DNA from: Sphingobium lactosutens DS20
Lineage (GTDB): Bacteria; Pseudomonadota; Alphaproteobacteria; Sphingomonadales; Sphingomonadaceae
Reading direction: 5' to 3'
NCBI RefSeq assembly: GCF_000445105.1
Contig: NZ_ATDP01000082.1
Location: 62,001-126,000, forward strand
Length of the DNA: 64,000 nt
In this document: piece after piece, positions 16,446 to 25,173 of the stretch
How the letters are laid out: each line of letters begins with the position of its first letter
How positions within the stretch are numbered: position 1 is the first letter of the stretch
Notes under the pieces: generated by a model
Databases searched by the model: none
The model's input: the letters and a program-made list of their open reading frames with translations, nothing else
What the model was told of the DNA's origin: nothing
Made by a program: the position numbers and the translations under genes

Positions 16446-17427
16446 TCCCGGCAAGCCGAGCGAACGCGGCGCGGCGCTGCTGACGGTGCTGTTGCTGGTT
16501 GCGGTCATGGCGGTGGTCGCCTCCACCGCGCTGGAGCGCGTTGCGCTCGCCACCCGCATGACCGGCAATGGCGGCGCGGTCGACCAGGCGCGCGCCTTCG
16601 CCGATGCGGGCACGGACATGGCGCGGTTGCGGATCAACGATCTGGTCCAGTCCAACCCCGCGAAAATCACGCTGGCGGGCGGATGGATGGGCACGCCGCA
16701 GACAATTCCTGTGCCCGGCGGTATCGCGACCGCGCAAGTGACCGATGGCGGCAATTGCTTCAACCTCAACAGCGTTGTGAGCGGGCAAAACGAGGCCGCG
16801 CTCAAGGTTCGTCCAGTCGGCGTCTCGCAGTTTCAGGCGCTGCTGGAGGCACTGGGCGTGGATGCGCGGCAGGCAGCGACGGCGGCGGCCGGCGTTGCCG
16901 ACTGGATAGACAGCGACACCGTGCCGCAGCCGGGTGGCGCGGAGGACGAAACCTATGCCGGCATGGCCCGGCCCTATCGCGCCGCCAACCGCATGATGAT
17001 CGACCCCAGCGAGCTGCGCGCCGTGGCGGGGGTGACGCCCGCCATCTATGATCTGGTGAAACCGTGGATTTGCGCCTTGCCTGTCACGGACCTGTCGCCG
17101 ATCAACATCAATACGCTACTGCTTGCGCAGGCGCCCCTTTTCGCGATGTTGCTTCCTGGGCAATTGAGCGTCGCGCAGGCGCGGCAATTGTTGGCGCAGC
17201 GACCGGCGGACGGCTACGGCAGCACGGTGCGCTTCTGGATGCTGCCCTCCCTTGCCGGCCTGTCGCCGGCGACCGAGGTTGCCGAGCAGGTGAAGTTGAA
17301 GACGGGTTTTTTTGGAGTGACGGTTTCGGTGGATGTCGGGGGAACGCAGGTGGTGGAGCGCGCGCTGATCGATGCGCGGGAAAGCCCGGCAAAACTGGTC
17401 CGGCGCGATTGGGGCGCGGGCGCGTGA
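16438..17427 (+). CDS. gspK: Minor pseudopilin K
   Basis: 329 residues. The leader MPDPGKPSERG is followed by a helix (AALLTVLLLVAVMAVVASTALERVAL) that lacks Glu+5, which is normal for GspK. A large alpha domain follows, including the helix-hairpin-helix-like segment LSPININTLLLAQAPLFAMLLPG. It caps the pseudopilus tip. The stop TGA overlaps the GTG start of gspL. Confidence 0.95.
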   Translation: MPDPGKPSERGAALLTVLLLVAVMAVVASTALERVALATRMTGNGGAVDQARAFADAGTDMARLRINDLVQSNPAKITLAGGWMGTPQTIPVPGGIATAQVTDGGNCFNLNSVVSGQNEAALKVRPVGVSQFQALLEALGVDARQAATAAAGVADWIDSDTVPQPGGAEDETYAGMARPYRAANRMMIDPSELRAVAGVTPAIYDLVKPWICALPVTDLSPININTLLLAQAPLFAMLLPGQLSVAQARQLLAQRPADGYGSTVRFWMLPSLAGLSPATEVAEQVKLKTGFFGVTVSVDVGGTQVVERALIDARESPAKLVRRDWGAGA

Positions 17428-18542
17428 GCAGTCGCGATGCCCTGATCCTGTTTCTGCCAGAAACCGCGGAACGGCCGGTGCGCTGGATGCGGGTGATCGA
17501 TAGCGCGCTGGTCCAGTCGGGTGAGGGTGCCAACTGGCTTGCCGCTTGCGGGATAGCCGCCTTGCCAGATCAGGCACGCGTGCTGCTGGTTCCACCGGCC
17601 GCGCTGGTGACATTGCACTGGATGGCCTATCCCGATCTTCCTGCGCGCCAAGGCCGGGCGGCCGCGCGCCTGGCAGTACTGGCAAGCGGTCTGGTCCCGG
17701 CCGACCAGCTGTTCGCGGCAGCCGATGAAAATGACGACCCGTCGACGCCGCATCTGATCGCCTTGGCCAGCCGAAGCGATATGCAGCATTGGCTTCTCTG
17801 GGCGCAGCATCATGGTCTTGATCCGGACATCATCGTGCCCGCGCCCTTGTTGATCGAAGCGCCCGAAAAGGGGTTCGGTCGCGCGATCATTGGCGGCGCG
17901 TCGGTCTTGCGGGCGCAGGACATGGCCATGCCCGAAGACATGGCGCTGCCCGAACTGATCGCCGACGCACCAATCGTCGATGTCGCGCCGGGGATGGTCG
18001 AGGGACGCGCCATCGCGGCGTTGGACAGGCCGCCCCTCGACATGCGGCAGGGCGATTTCGCCAAACGCGTGCGTCCGGCCCTGGATCGTCGCGCGCTGCA
18101 ACGGATTGCGCTGTGGAGCGGGATGATCCTGTTGCTGCTGCTGGCGACATCGCTGATCGGGCTCGCGCGCCAGCATAGCGAGGCGAGCCGGCTGGATCGC
18201 GACAGCCTGGCGCTGGCGCAACAGATTCTGCCCGACGCGTCGGAGGCGGCGCAAGCGCAAATCGAACTGGAAGGTCGCCTGGCCGCACGAGGCGCGGGCG
18301 GCCGCGCTTTCACCGCGCCAGTCGCTGCCTTGCTGTCGGCCATGCAGGACGCGCCTGGCGTCGCTCTGACAACCCTGTCGCGGGACGCCGACGGCATGGT
18401 GCGCGCCACACTGGCATCCGCCAAGGCCGAAGACATCAACATCGTGCTGCTCGCGCTTCAGGCGGCGGGCTTCACGATCACGGCCACGCCCTCCCAGGAT
18501 CCGGGCGGTCGGACGCTGGCGGAAATCACGGTGCACGCATGA
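17424..18542 (+). CDS. gspL: Type II secretion protein L
   Basis: 372 residues from the GTG at 17424, which overlaps the gspK stop (GTGA). There is a cytoplasmic actin-like N-terminal domain (DALILFLPETAERPVRWMRV...), a single transmembrane helix near residues 231-248 (IALWSGMILLLLLATSLIG), and a periplasmic ferredoxin-like C-terminus. GspL binds GspE and pairs with GspM. The end overlaps gspM by ATGA. Confidence 0.92.
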   Translation: MSSRDALILFLPETAERPVRWMRVIDSALVQSGEGANWLAACGIAALPDQARVLLVPPAALVTLHWMAYPDLPARQGRAAARLAVLASGLVPADQLFAAADENDDPSTPHLIALASRSDMQHWLLWAQHHGLDPDIIVPAPLLIEAPEKGFGRAIIGGASVLRAQDMAMPEDMALPELIADAPIVDVAPGMVEGRAIAALDRPPLDMRQGDFAKRVRPALDRRALQRIALWSGMILLLLLATSLIGLARQHSEASRLDRDSLALAQQILPDASEAAQAQIELEGRLAARGAGGRAFTAPVAALLSAMQDAPGVALTTLSRDADGMVRATLASAKAEDINIVLLALQAAGFTITATPSQDPGGRTLAEITVHA

Positions 18543-19027
18543 TGGACAGGTTGGAAAGCTACTGGGCGGAGCGTTCGACCCGGGAACGCTGGCTGCTGGG
18601 GGTGATGTTCGCGCTGCTGGCGATCGTCATCCTCTGGTTTGGCGTTGCCCTGCCGCTAGACCGGGCCCAGCGCGACGCGCGCGACCGGCTGGTGGAGGCG
18701 ACCGAGCGCAATGCCGCGGTCCGCGCCACCGTCGCCCAGCTCAAGACGTTGCCGCGCGCATCCGCCAATGCCGGATCCACCGTGCCGCTCGACCAGTTTG
18801 TCGGGCAAAGCGCCGGGGAGGCCGGCCTGACGCTGGAGCGTGCTCAGGCGCAGGGCAATGACCGGATGGACATCGCCATCGCATCGGTGCGCCCGATCGC
18901 GCTATTTTCCTGGCTGTCGGGTCTGGAAGCGCAGGGCGTGCGGGTCGTTACCATGAATGCGCGGCCGTCGCCCACCGCCGGGAGCATTTCGGTGCAGGTC
19001 GTGCTGGAGCGGGGAGAAGGGCAATGA
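18539..19027 (+). CDS. gspM: Type II secretion protein M
   Basis: 162 residues: a short cytoplasmic N-terminus (YWAERSTRERWLLG), one transmembrane helix (VMFALLAIVILWFGVALPL), and a periplasmic domain with a coiled-coil-like start (DRLVEATERNAAVRATVAQL) and ferredoxin-like end. It is the usual partner of GspL. It overlaps both neighbours by 4 bp. Confidence 0.92.
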   Translation: MMDRLESYWAERSTRERWLLGVMFALLAIVILWFGVALPLDRAQRDARDRLVEATERNAAVRATVAQLKTLPRASANAGSTVPLDQFVGQSAGEAGLTLERAQAQGNDRMDIAIASVRPIALFSWLSGLEAQGVRVVTMNARPSPTAGSISVQVVLERGEGQ

Positions 19028-19746
19028 TGGGCCTTACCCTCTCGCGCCGCATGCGCGTCATCCTCATTCTTGCGCTGCTGCTTGGGCTTTTGCTGTTCCT
19101 GCCGATGCGGATCGCTCTGGGACTGGCTGGGCTGGAGCGACTGGGCGTGTCCGCCCGTGCGATAAGCGGGACGGTGTGGAGCGGGCGGATCGACCAATTG
19201 ATGCTCGGCAACATGCCGCTGGGGTCCGTCCGCGCCGGATTGTCGCCGATTAGCCCGTTCCTGGGCCGCGCACGTTTTGACATCGCCCGGCAGAAGGGAC
19301 TGCCCGACGATATCGCCGGGGCGATCACGGTGGGGTTCGGACGGATCGGCGTCGATGATGTGACCGGCGCCGTGCCGCTGGGACGCACGTTCGCGCCACT
19401 GCCGGTCAGCAGCCTGATCATGGAGGATGTCAGCGGCTATTTCTCGGGCGAACGATGTGGCCATGCCGAAGGTCGCGTGCGCGCGCGGCTGGCCGGGCAG
19501 TTTCCGGGCCTCAATTTGTCGCAAGGGCTGTCGGGTGTCGCTGCCTGTGACGGCGACGCGCTGCTGTTGCCCCTGGTCAGCCAGTCGGGGCTGGAAAAGA
19601 TCACGCTGCGCCTGTGGCGATCGGGCCGCTATGTCGCCGAAATGCGGGTCGAAACGACCGACGCCACCTTGGCGACGACGTTGGGGCAAGCTGGCTTTGC
19701 CGCAGAGGGGAACGCCAGAATGTTGAAGGTCGAAGGCACATTGTGA
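19024..19746 (+). CDS. gspN: Type II secretion protein N
   Basis: 240 residues. An N-terminal membrane helix (VILILALLLGLLLFLPMRI) is followed by a beta-rich periplasmic domain with the family pattern GTVWSGRIDQLMLGNMPLGSVR. GspN is present in some T2SS, including alphaproteobacterial ones. Its role is auxiliary and poorly defined. The stop TGA overlaps the GTG of the prepilin peptidase gene. Confidence 0.88.
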   Translation: MMGLTLSRRMRVILILALLLGLLLFLPMRIALGLAGLERLGVSARAISGTVWSGRIDQLMLGNMPLGSVRAGLSPISPFLGRARFDIARQKGLPDDIAGAITVGFGRIGVDDVTGAVPLGRTFAPLPVSSLIMEDVSGYFSGERCGHAEGRVRARLAGQFPGLNLSQGLSGVAACDGDALLLPLVSQSGLEKITLRLWRSGRYVAEMRVETTDATLATTLGQAGFAAEGNARMLKVEGTL

Positions 19747-20486
19747 TTGATCCGCTGGCGGCGTTGATCGGCGCGCTGGCCGGTGCGATCCTCGGCAGTT
19801 TCCTTGCAACGGTGATAGTGCGCTGGCCGCAGGGCAAGGGGGTGATGCGCTGCCGGTCCAAGTGCGACAGCTGTGGCCGCACGCTCGGCCCTCGCGACCT
19901 CATCCCTCTGGTCAGTGCCCTGCTGAGCCGTGGGCGCTGCCGGTCCTGCGGCAATCGCATCGATCCGCTGCATGGCCGGGTGGAAGCTGGCTGCGCGATC
20001 ATCGGGGGGATGGCGATCAGCCTGGCCCCTGACTTGAGTGGGCTTGGCTGGGCACTGCTGGGCTGGTTGTTGTTGACGCTGGCGGTGCTCGACTGGCGTC
20101 ACTTCTGGCTACCCGATGCCCTGACGCTGCCGCTCTTTTTCCTGGGCTTGACGCTTGGCATTTACGTCACTGATGTCAGCCTGACCGACCGTGTCGCGGG
20201 AGCGGTGGTGGGATATGGCGCATTGCTGATCATTGCACTTGGCTATCGAGCCCTGCGCCATAGGGACGGACTGGGCTTGGGCGACGCCAAACTGCTCGGC
20301 GCGCTAGGGGCCTGGTTCGGTTGGCAGGCCCTGCCATTCATTCTGCTATGTGCGTCAAGCCTGGCTCTGGTGGTACTGCTGGCGAGTGGGCGCGCTAAGT
20401 CCGCTGCGGCGCGTGTTCCGCTCGGCACGTTCCTGTCGCTGGCCGCTGTGCCAGGCTGGCTGCTGGCGGATAGTCTGCTGCATTAG
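19743..20486 (+). CDS. gspO: Prepilin peptidase (leader peptidase/N-methyltransferase)
   Basis: 247 residues from the GTG at 19743. It has an N-terminal membrane helix, a zinc-type four-Cys module (CDSCGR...CRSCGN), and several membrane helices. Both catalytic Asp motifs are present: AVLDWRHFWLPD and GLGLGDAKLLGALGAW (GxGD). It cleaves after the Gly in pseudopilin leaders and methylates the new Phe. It therefore acts on the odd repeated leaders of GspH and GspJ in the same operon. The stop lies one base from the end of tRNA-Pro. Confidence 0.94.
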   Translation: MIDPLAALIGALAGAILGSFLATVIVRWPQGKGVMRCRSKCDSCGRTLGPRDLIPLVSALLSRGRCRSCGNRIDPLHGRVEAGCAIIGGMAISLAPDLSGLGWALLGWLLLTLAVLDWRHFWLPDALTLPLFFLGLTLGIYVTDVSLTDRVAGAVVGYGALLIIALGYRALRHRDGLGLGDAKLLGALGAWFGWQALPFILLCASSLALVVLLASGRAKSAAARVPLGTFLSLAAVPGWLLADSLLH

Positions 20487-20487
20487 G

Positions 20488-20564
<77 letters not shown>

Positions 20565-20710
20565 ACTGCGTGGCCCCTAGCTGGGAAACAGGCGAGCCGT
20601 CAATCAGTCTTCGTTGAAAGATCTTGGATTGAGGCAAATTCGACGGATAGCCTGGAGCAGCGTCGGTAAACACCCGAAGCCCTTTTGATATCTGCCGGAC
20701 CGCGCCACGA

Positions 20711-20741
20711 AAAAGGGCGGGCCCCGAAGGACCCGCCCTTT
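20711..20741 (-). terminator. Terminator of the mini-lipoprotein gene
   Basis: A 10-bp plus 2-bp stem (20712-20724 with 20729-20741, one mismatch) with a TTCG tetraloop on the minus strand and a T5 tail beyond it. It can work in both directions. The rest of 20565-20764 shows nothing I can name. Confidence 0.8.
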
Positions 20742-20764
20742 CTGAAATCTCGCTAATGCGAAGA

Positions 20765-20977
20765 TTACATCGCGTTCGAAGCGTTCATCGCGTTCATCGC
20801 GGCGTTGTCGGCGACATTCGCGGCGTCCATAGCGTTGTCCGAAGCGTTCATGGCGTTTTCGACGACGTTTTCGACGACAGCGTTCGAAGCGTTCGCGGTC
20901 TCGTTGGCCGGCTTCTCACCGCAAGCGGCGAGGGCCATCAGGCTGGCCGAAGCGAAAACAACAGCGATCTTCTTCAT
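20765..20977 (-). CDS. Asn/Ala-rich mini-lipoprotein
   Basis: 70 residues from the ATG whose complement is 20975-20977, with GGGAG upstream. The signal peptide MKKIAVVFASASLMALAAC has a lipobox with Cys at 19. The mature part consists almost wholly of short NA-containing repeats (NASNAVVENVVENAMNASDNAMDAANVADN). These fit an amphipathic helix or coiled coil with Asn/Val/Met at regular spacing. Such tiny lipoproteins are seen in sphingomonads, with no known function to my knowledge. It has its own terminator, so it is monocistronic. Confidence 0.78.
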   Translation of the reverse strand: MKKIAVVFASASLMALAACGEKPANETANASNAVVENVVENAMNASDNAMDAANVADNAAMNAMNASNAM

Positions 20978-21133
20978 TGTGTACGGCTCCCATAGCATTA
21001 TGCCGCGTCTGGCACGTTACAGAGTGACCCTACGCGAGCGACCCGCATTAACGTGTGCGCTGCACAAATCAATGCTTTTCTAAGTCGGTGAAGTGGCAGA
21101 ATCACGCGACGGAGTGTTGTCTACTATAAAAGT

Positions 21134-22507
21134 TCAGTTAGCGCTCATGCTTTCTGATGCATTGGCGACCAGGTTCAGCGTTACTGCCCAGGCGGCGACA
21201 TTCTGCCGCAACTGTTCCGGGTCGACCTTGTCCAGCGTATCGTCCGGGGTGTGGTGCAGATCAAAATAGCGGGTGCCGTCCTGCTGCAAATCAATGACGG
21301 GCACGCCCGCCTTCACCAGCGGCGCGATGTCTGCGCCGCCACCCGCTTCCTGTCGGCCGGCACCAACGCCTAGAGGCGCGAGCGCCACGGCAATCCGCTT
21401 GGCCAGATCGTCATGCCCCTGCGGCAGTTTGAAATCCACGCGCCAGACGCGGTCAGCGCCAAAGTCGGATTCCATGGCAAGGGCATGACGCTCCGCGCCA
21501 TGCGCCTTGAAATAGGCGCGGGCGCCGTCGCCCCCGACTTCCTCCGCGCCCGCCATCAGCACGCGGATCGTGCGGCGTGGCTGGCCGGCCTTTGCGACCT
21601 GAAGCGCGGACGCGGCGGCGATGCCACAGCCGGTCGCGTCGTCGATCGCGCCAGTGCCCTGATCCCAACTGTCGAGATGGCAGGCGGCCACCACCACGCC
21701 GGCGGCCGGATCGCTGCCCGGAATCTCGGCGATGACGTTGCCCGATGGCTGATCCTTCAACATCCTGGACGTCAGCGTCAGGTGCACCTTCACCGGCTCG
21801 CCCCGCTTCACGATGCGCACCAGCTGCTCTGCGTCCGGGACGGACAGGGCGGCGGCCGGGATCGGCGTAGCTCCATCCGCCCACATCTGGACGCCGGTAT
21901 GCGGCACGCGATGATGATCCGTGCCGATCGACCGGATCAGGATGGCGATCGCCCCTTTTTTCGACGCAATGCTCGGACCCTGCCGCCGCGCGGCGCCATA
22001 ATAGCCATAGGAAGAGCCATCCTGCGTCGCGCCCATGCCATGGTCGACAAAGGCGATTTTGCCTTTCAGACTGGCGGCGGGGGCAGCTTCCAGGGCGTCG
22101 ATGCTGGGGAAATACACGATCTCGCCCTCGATGCCCTTGTCCGAGGTCGATCCGCTATTGCCCAGAGCAGCCAGCACCAGATTTTGCGGGAAGGGCGACA
22201 GGATACGGGCTTCGTCCCGCCCGCGCAGCCAGACCGGCATGGTGTAGGGCTCGGCGCGGACATTGGAAAAACCCAATGCCTTGAGCTTGGCGACCGCCCA
22301 GTCGCGCGCCCGCGCTTCCTGCGGCGTGCCGGCGGGACGGGGGCCGACTTCCGTCGTCAGCCCTTCGGTAAAGTTCCACGCCACATCGTCCTTTAACGCC
22401 GCTTCCCGAATCGCGTCGCTGTCCGCAGGCGCGGCGAGAGACAGGGAAGGGGTGAAGATGCTGCCTAGGAGCAGGGCGGCCAGCGTGCCCGATCGGATTT
22501 TCTGCAT
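21134..22507 (-). CDS. Secreted M28 family zinc aminopeptidase
   Basis: 457 residues from the ATG at 22507; a TTG at 22543 would add 12. The signal peptide ends near SLSLAA. A PA-like insert (~130-250) precedes the M28 catalytic domain. Zinc ligands are visible in VVAACHLDSWDQGTGAIDDATGCGIA (His and bridging Asp), AGAEEVGG (catalytic Glu-Glu), AMESDFGAD and DLHHTPDDTLDKVD (final His). It is probably a periplasmic or secreted exopeptidase. The T2SS nearby is a possible export route, but that is not shown. Confidence 0.9.
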   Translation of the reverse strand: MQKIRSGTLAALLLGSIFTPSLSLAAPADSDAIREAALKDDVAWNFTEGLTTEVGPRPAGTPQEARARDWAVAKLKALGFSNVRAEPYTMPVWLRGRDEARILSPFPQNLVLAALGNSGSTSDKGIEGEIVYFPSIDALEAAPAASLKGKIAFVDHGMGATQDGSSYGYYGAARRQGPSIASKKGAIAILIRSIGTDHHRVPHTGVQMWADGATPIPAAALSVPDAEQLVRIVKRGEPVKVHLTLTSRMLKDQPSGNVIAEIPGSDPAAGVVVAACHLDSWDQGTGAIDDATGCGIAAASALQVAKAGQPRRTIRVLMAGAEEVGGDGARAYFKAHGAERHALAMESDFGADRVWRVDFKLPQGHDDLAKRIAVALAPLGVGAGRQEAGGGADIAPLVKAGVPVIDLQQDGTRYFDLHHTPDDTLDKVDPEQLRQNVAAWAVTLNLVANASESMSAN

Positions 22508-22623
22508 AAGTGAGGGCGTAACCGGCCTTCCCCTATTTGCCAATATGTTCCGCGTCCGCTAACCCGGCGCAAATTTTCCGATCCGCTTTTTTCTACCTTA
22601 GACTTTCGGAGCAGCGCGCACCC

Positions 22624-24309
22624 ATGTCCGCCTCATCGCAATATGCCTATGTCATGAAGAGCATGACCAAAAGCTTCCCCGGCGCGGCGAAGCCCGTTCT
22701 CAATCAGATCAATCTGCAATTTTATCGCGGCGCCAAGATCGGCATCGTCGGGCCCAATGGCGCGGGCAAATCGACCCTGATGAAGATCATGGCCGGCATC
22801 GACACCGATTTTTCGGGTGAAGCCTGGCCGGGCGAGAATATCACCGTCGGCTATCTGCCGCAGGAGCCGCAACTCGACCCCAACAAGACGGTCCTGGAGA
22901 ACGTCAAGGACGGCGCGCGCGAGATGGCGGACAAGCTGGATCGCTTCAACGAGATCAGCATGATCATGGCCGATCCGCCGGAGGACGCGGATTTCGATGC
23001 GCTCATGGAAGAAATGGGCACATTGCAGGAGCAGATCGACGCGGCCGATGGCTGGACGCTCGACAATCAGCTGGAAATCGCGATGGAGGCATTGCGGTGC
23101 CCCCCGTCGGATTGGGGCGTGGAAAGCCTGTCGGGCGGTGAAAAGCGCCGGATCGCGCTGACCCGCCTGCTGATCCAGAAACCTGACATCCTGCTGCTCG
23201 ACGAGCCGACCAACCATCTGGACGCCGAAAGCGTCACCTGGCTGGAAAACCACCTCAAGGAATATGCCGGCGCGGTGCTGATGATCACCCACGACCGCTA
23301 TTTCCTGGACAATGTCGTGGGCTGGATCCTGGAACTCGATCGTGGAAAATATTTCCCCTACGAAGGCAATTACTCCACCTATCTGGAAAAGAAGGCCAAG
23401 CGTCTGGAGCAGGAAGATCGCGAAGCGACCGGCCGGCAGAAGGCGATCAATGACGAACTGGAATGGATCCGGCAGGGGCCAAAGGGCCGCCAGACCAAGT
23501 CCAAGGCGCGTATCGCCAAGTTCGAGCAACTCGTCGCGTCGCAGGAAAATCGCGCGCCCGGCAAGGCGCAGATCGTTATCCAGGTGCCCGAGCGTCTGGG
23601 CGGCAAGGTGATCGAGGCCAAGGGGATTTCCAAGGCCTATGGCGACAAGCTGCTGTTCGAAGACCTGTCCTTCATGCTGCCCCCCGGCGGGATCGTCGGC
23701 GTTATCGGTCCCAACGGCGCGGGCAAATCGACATTGTTCAAGCTTATCACTGGTCAGGAACAGCCTGATTCGGGGGAGATCGATATCGGATCGACCGTGC
23801 GCTTGGGCTATGTCGACCAGAGCCGCGACCATCTGGATGCCAGCAAGAATGTCTGGGAGGAAGTGTCGGACGGACTCGATTATGTGAAGGTCAACGGCCA
23901 CGACATGTCGACCCGTGCCTATGTCGGCGCCTTCAACTTCAAGGGGCAGGACCAGCAGAAGAATGTCGGCAAGCTGTCGGGCGGTGAACGTAACCGCGTT
24001 CATATCGCCAAGATGCTGAAGAAAGGCGGCAACGTGTTGCTGCTCGACGAACCGACCAATGACCTGGACGTTGAAACGCTGGCCGCGCTGGAAGAAGCAA
24101 TCGAGAATTTTGCCGGTTGCGCCGTGGTAATCAGCCACGATCGCTTCTTTCTCGATCGCCTCGCCACGCACATCCTTGCATTTGAAGGCGACAGCCATGT
24201 CGAATGGTTCGAGGGCAATTTCGAGGCATATGAAGAGGATAAGCGCCGCCGCCTGGGCGACGCGGCCGATCGTCCTACGCGCCTGGCCTACAAGAAACTG
24301 ACGCGCTGA
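22624..24309 (+). CDS. ettA: Energy-dependent translational throttle protein (ABC-F)
   Basis: 561 residues from the ATG at 22624. There are two ABC cassettes, each with GPNGAGKST, LSGGE and a Walker B LLLDEPTN. The linker carries basic residues (GPKGRQTKSKARI), and the first cassette holds the EttA arm insert. Length and motifs match EttA rather than Uup. It binds the ribosomal E site and gates the first peptide bond according to ATP/ADP level. Two strong terminators follow. Confidence 0.94.
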   Translation: MSASSQYAYVMKSMTKSFPGAAKPVLNQINLQFYRGAKIGIVGPNGAGKSTLMKIMAGIDTDFSGEAWPGENITVGYLPQEPQLDPNKTVLENVKDGAREMADKLDRFNEISMIMADPPEDADFDALMEEMGTLQEQIDAADGWTLDNQLEIAMEALRCPPSDWGVESLSGGEKRRIALTRLLIQKPDILLLDEPTNHLDAESVTWLENHLKEYAGAVLMITHDRYFLDNVVGWILELDRGKYFPYEGNYSTYLEKKAKRLEQEDREATGRQKAINDELEWIRQGPKGRQTKSKARIAKFEQLVASQENRAPGKAQIVIQVPERLGGKVIEAKGISKAYGDKLLFEDLSFMLPPGGIVGVIGPNGAGKSTLFKLITGQEQPDSGEIDIGSTVRLGYVDQSRDHLDASKNVWEEVSDGLDYVKVNGHDMSTRAYVGAFNFKGQDQQKNVGKLSGGERNRVHIAKMLKKGGNVLLLDEPTNDLDVETLAALEEAIENFAGCAVVISHDRFFLDRLATHILAFEGDSHVEWFEGNFEAYEEDKRRRLGDAADRPTRLAYKKLTR

Positions 24310-24320
24310 TTTGTCGGGAT

Positions 24321-24361
24321 CGCGGAGCGATTGCATATTTTGCAATCGCTCCGCGCTTTTT
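24321..24361 (+). terminator. Intrinsic terminator of ettA
   Basis: A 15-bp perfect stem (24321-24335 with 24341-24355), a 5-nt loop, then C and TTTTT. Very strong. Confidence 0.92.
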
Positions 24362-24367
24362 CGCACT

Positions 24368-24462
24368 TGCGATGGTGGCGCTACCATCGCATATCTTGGC
24401 TGCCTTTCAGGCATCCTCTCCTAAAAACTTTCGGGCCGGTCACATGACCGGCCCTTTTTTTT
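24368..24462 (+). ncRNA. Candidate small RNA between two terminators
   Basis: After the ettA terminator comes a 9-bp hairpin (24368-24376 with 24383-24391), a small TGCC-TTTCA-GGCA hairpin (24401-24413), a single-stranded pyrimidine stretch TCCTCTCCTAAAAACTTTC, and then a second full terminator. This layout resembles a bacterial sRNA with an exposed anti-Shine-Dalgarno CUCUCCU. I see no convincing promoter, so it is a candidate only. Confidence 0.35.
24433..24462 (+). terminator. Second strong intrinsic terminator
   Basis: A 9-bp stem GGGCCGGTC/GACCGGCCC (24433-24441 with 24446-24454), loop ACAT, then T8. It lies 72 bp beyond the ettA terminator with no gene between. Confidence 0.9.
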
Positions 24463-24597
24463 GGTCGCTAGGCTGACCGCCGAGTAGACGGGCGCGGCAT
24501 CAATTGTTTGAGCGCTAAATGCGTGTCACTAATCGGCTAAACTGTTGATTTATGTGCTGTCATATGGCGACCGTATTATGTAGCTATAGCAGTGGCC

Positions 24598-24879
24598 ATG
24601 ACATATTCACCCGCCTCGCTCCCCGCTGAAAGACCTGCCCCCTCGTCGGAAGGCTCGCTTTTCGAGACATGGGACACGATGGAACGGTTCGTAGAGGAGC
24701 GCGCGATCGCCAATCAATCAGACGGTGAAACCGGGCTGGCCCTGCGTGACGCGCGCATTGCGGAGCTTGAGGCAGCCATCCGTCATGTGATCGATCAAGG
24801 GCTAAACGATCGGCCGGACCAAATGCAACGTCACGATATGCGCGTGAGGTTAACGCGCTTGCTGGAGCCCACAGGCTGA
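24598..24879 (+). CDS. Hypothetical small protein
   Basis: 93 residues from the ATG at 24598; a GTG at 24592 is possible. I do not recognise a family. A disordered N-terminus (SPASLPAERPAPSSEG) is followed by helical, charged sequence (LRDARIAELEAAIRHVIDQG) that could form a short coiled coil. There is no signal peptide or membrane segment. The region 24463-24591 presumably holds its promoter. Codon use looks like that of its neighbours. Confidence 0.6.
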   Translation: MTYSPASLPAERPAPSSEGSLFETWDTMERFVEERAIANQSDGETGLALRDARIAELEAAIRHVIDQGLNDRPDQMQRHDMRVRLTRLLEPTG

Positions 24880-24891
24880 GGCGGGACGGCC

Positions 24892-25173
24892 TTAAACGGT
24901 CGGGCGTTTGGTGAAGTCCTGATGACCGCCATCGGCAACATCGTCGATCGCAATCCTGTCCACCTGTGCGGCGGGCGATCCAATATGTGCCAGGCTGATG
25001 AAGCGCTCAATCACGGCCTCGTCCCCTTCGACCACGGCTTCGACGTTGCCGTCGGAGCGGTTGCGTACCCATCCGGTCAAGCCAAGGCCTTGTGCCGTTT
25101 CGACGGCCCATGCACGATACCAGACACCCTGCACCTGTCCCGTAATCGTCAGGCGGCGGGCGACCCGGGTCAT
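24892..25173 (-). CDS. acyP: Acylphosphatase
   Basis: 93 residues. The signature GQVQGVWYRAWAVETAQGLGL carries the phosphate-binding Arg, and GWVRNRSDGNVEAVVEG carries the catalytic Asn. It hydrolyses acyl phosphates. The ATG at 25173 overlaps the stop of the upstream NYN gene (ATGA), so the two are co-transcribed. The His of VQGVGFR-type enzymes is not needed; Trp-Tyr-Arg here is a common variant. Confidence 0.93.
   Translation of the reverse strand: MTRVARRLTITGQVQGVWYRAWAVETAQGLGLTGWVRNRSDGNVEAVVEGDEAVIERFISLAHIGSPAAQVDRIAIDDVADGGHQDFTKRPTV

Noticed and set aside
22633..24414. 593-codon minus-strand frame opposite ettA
   Set aside because: Mirror of a conserved ABC-F gene; no recognisable motif, no ribosome site, and it runs through two terminators.
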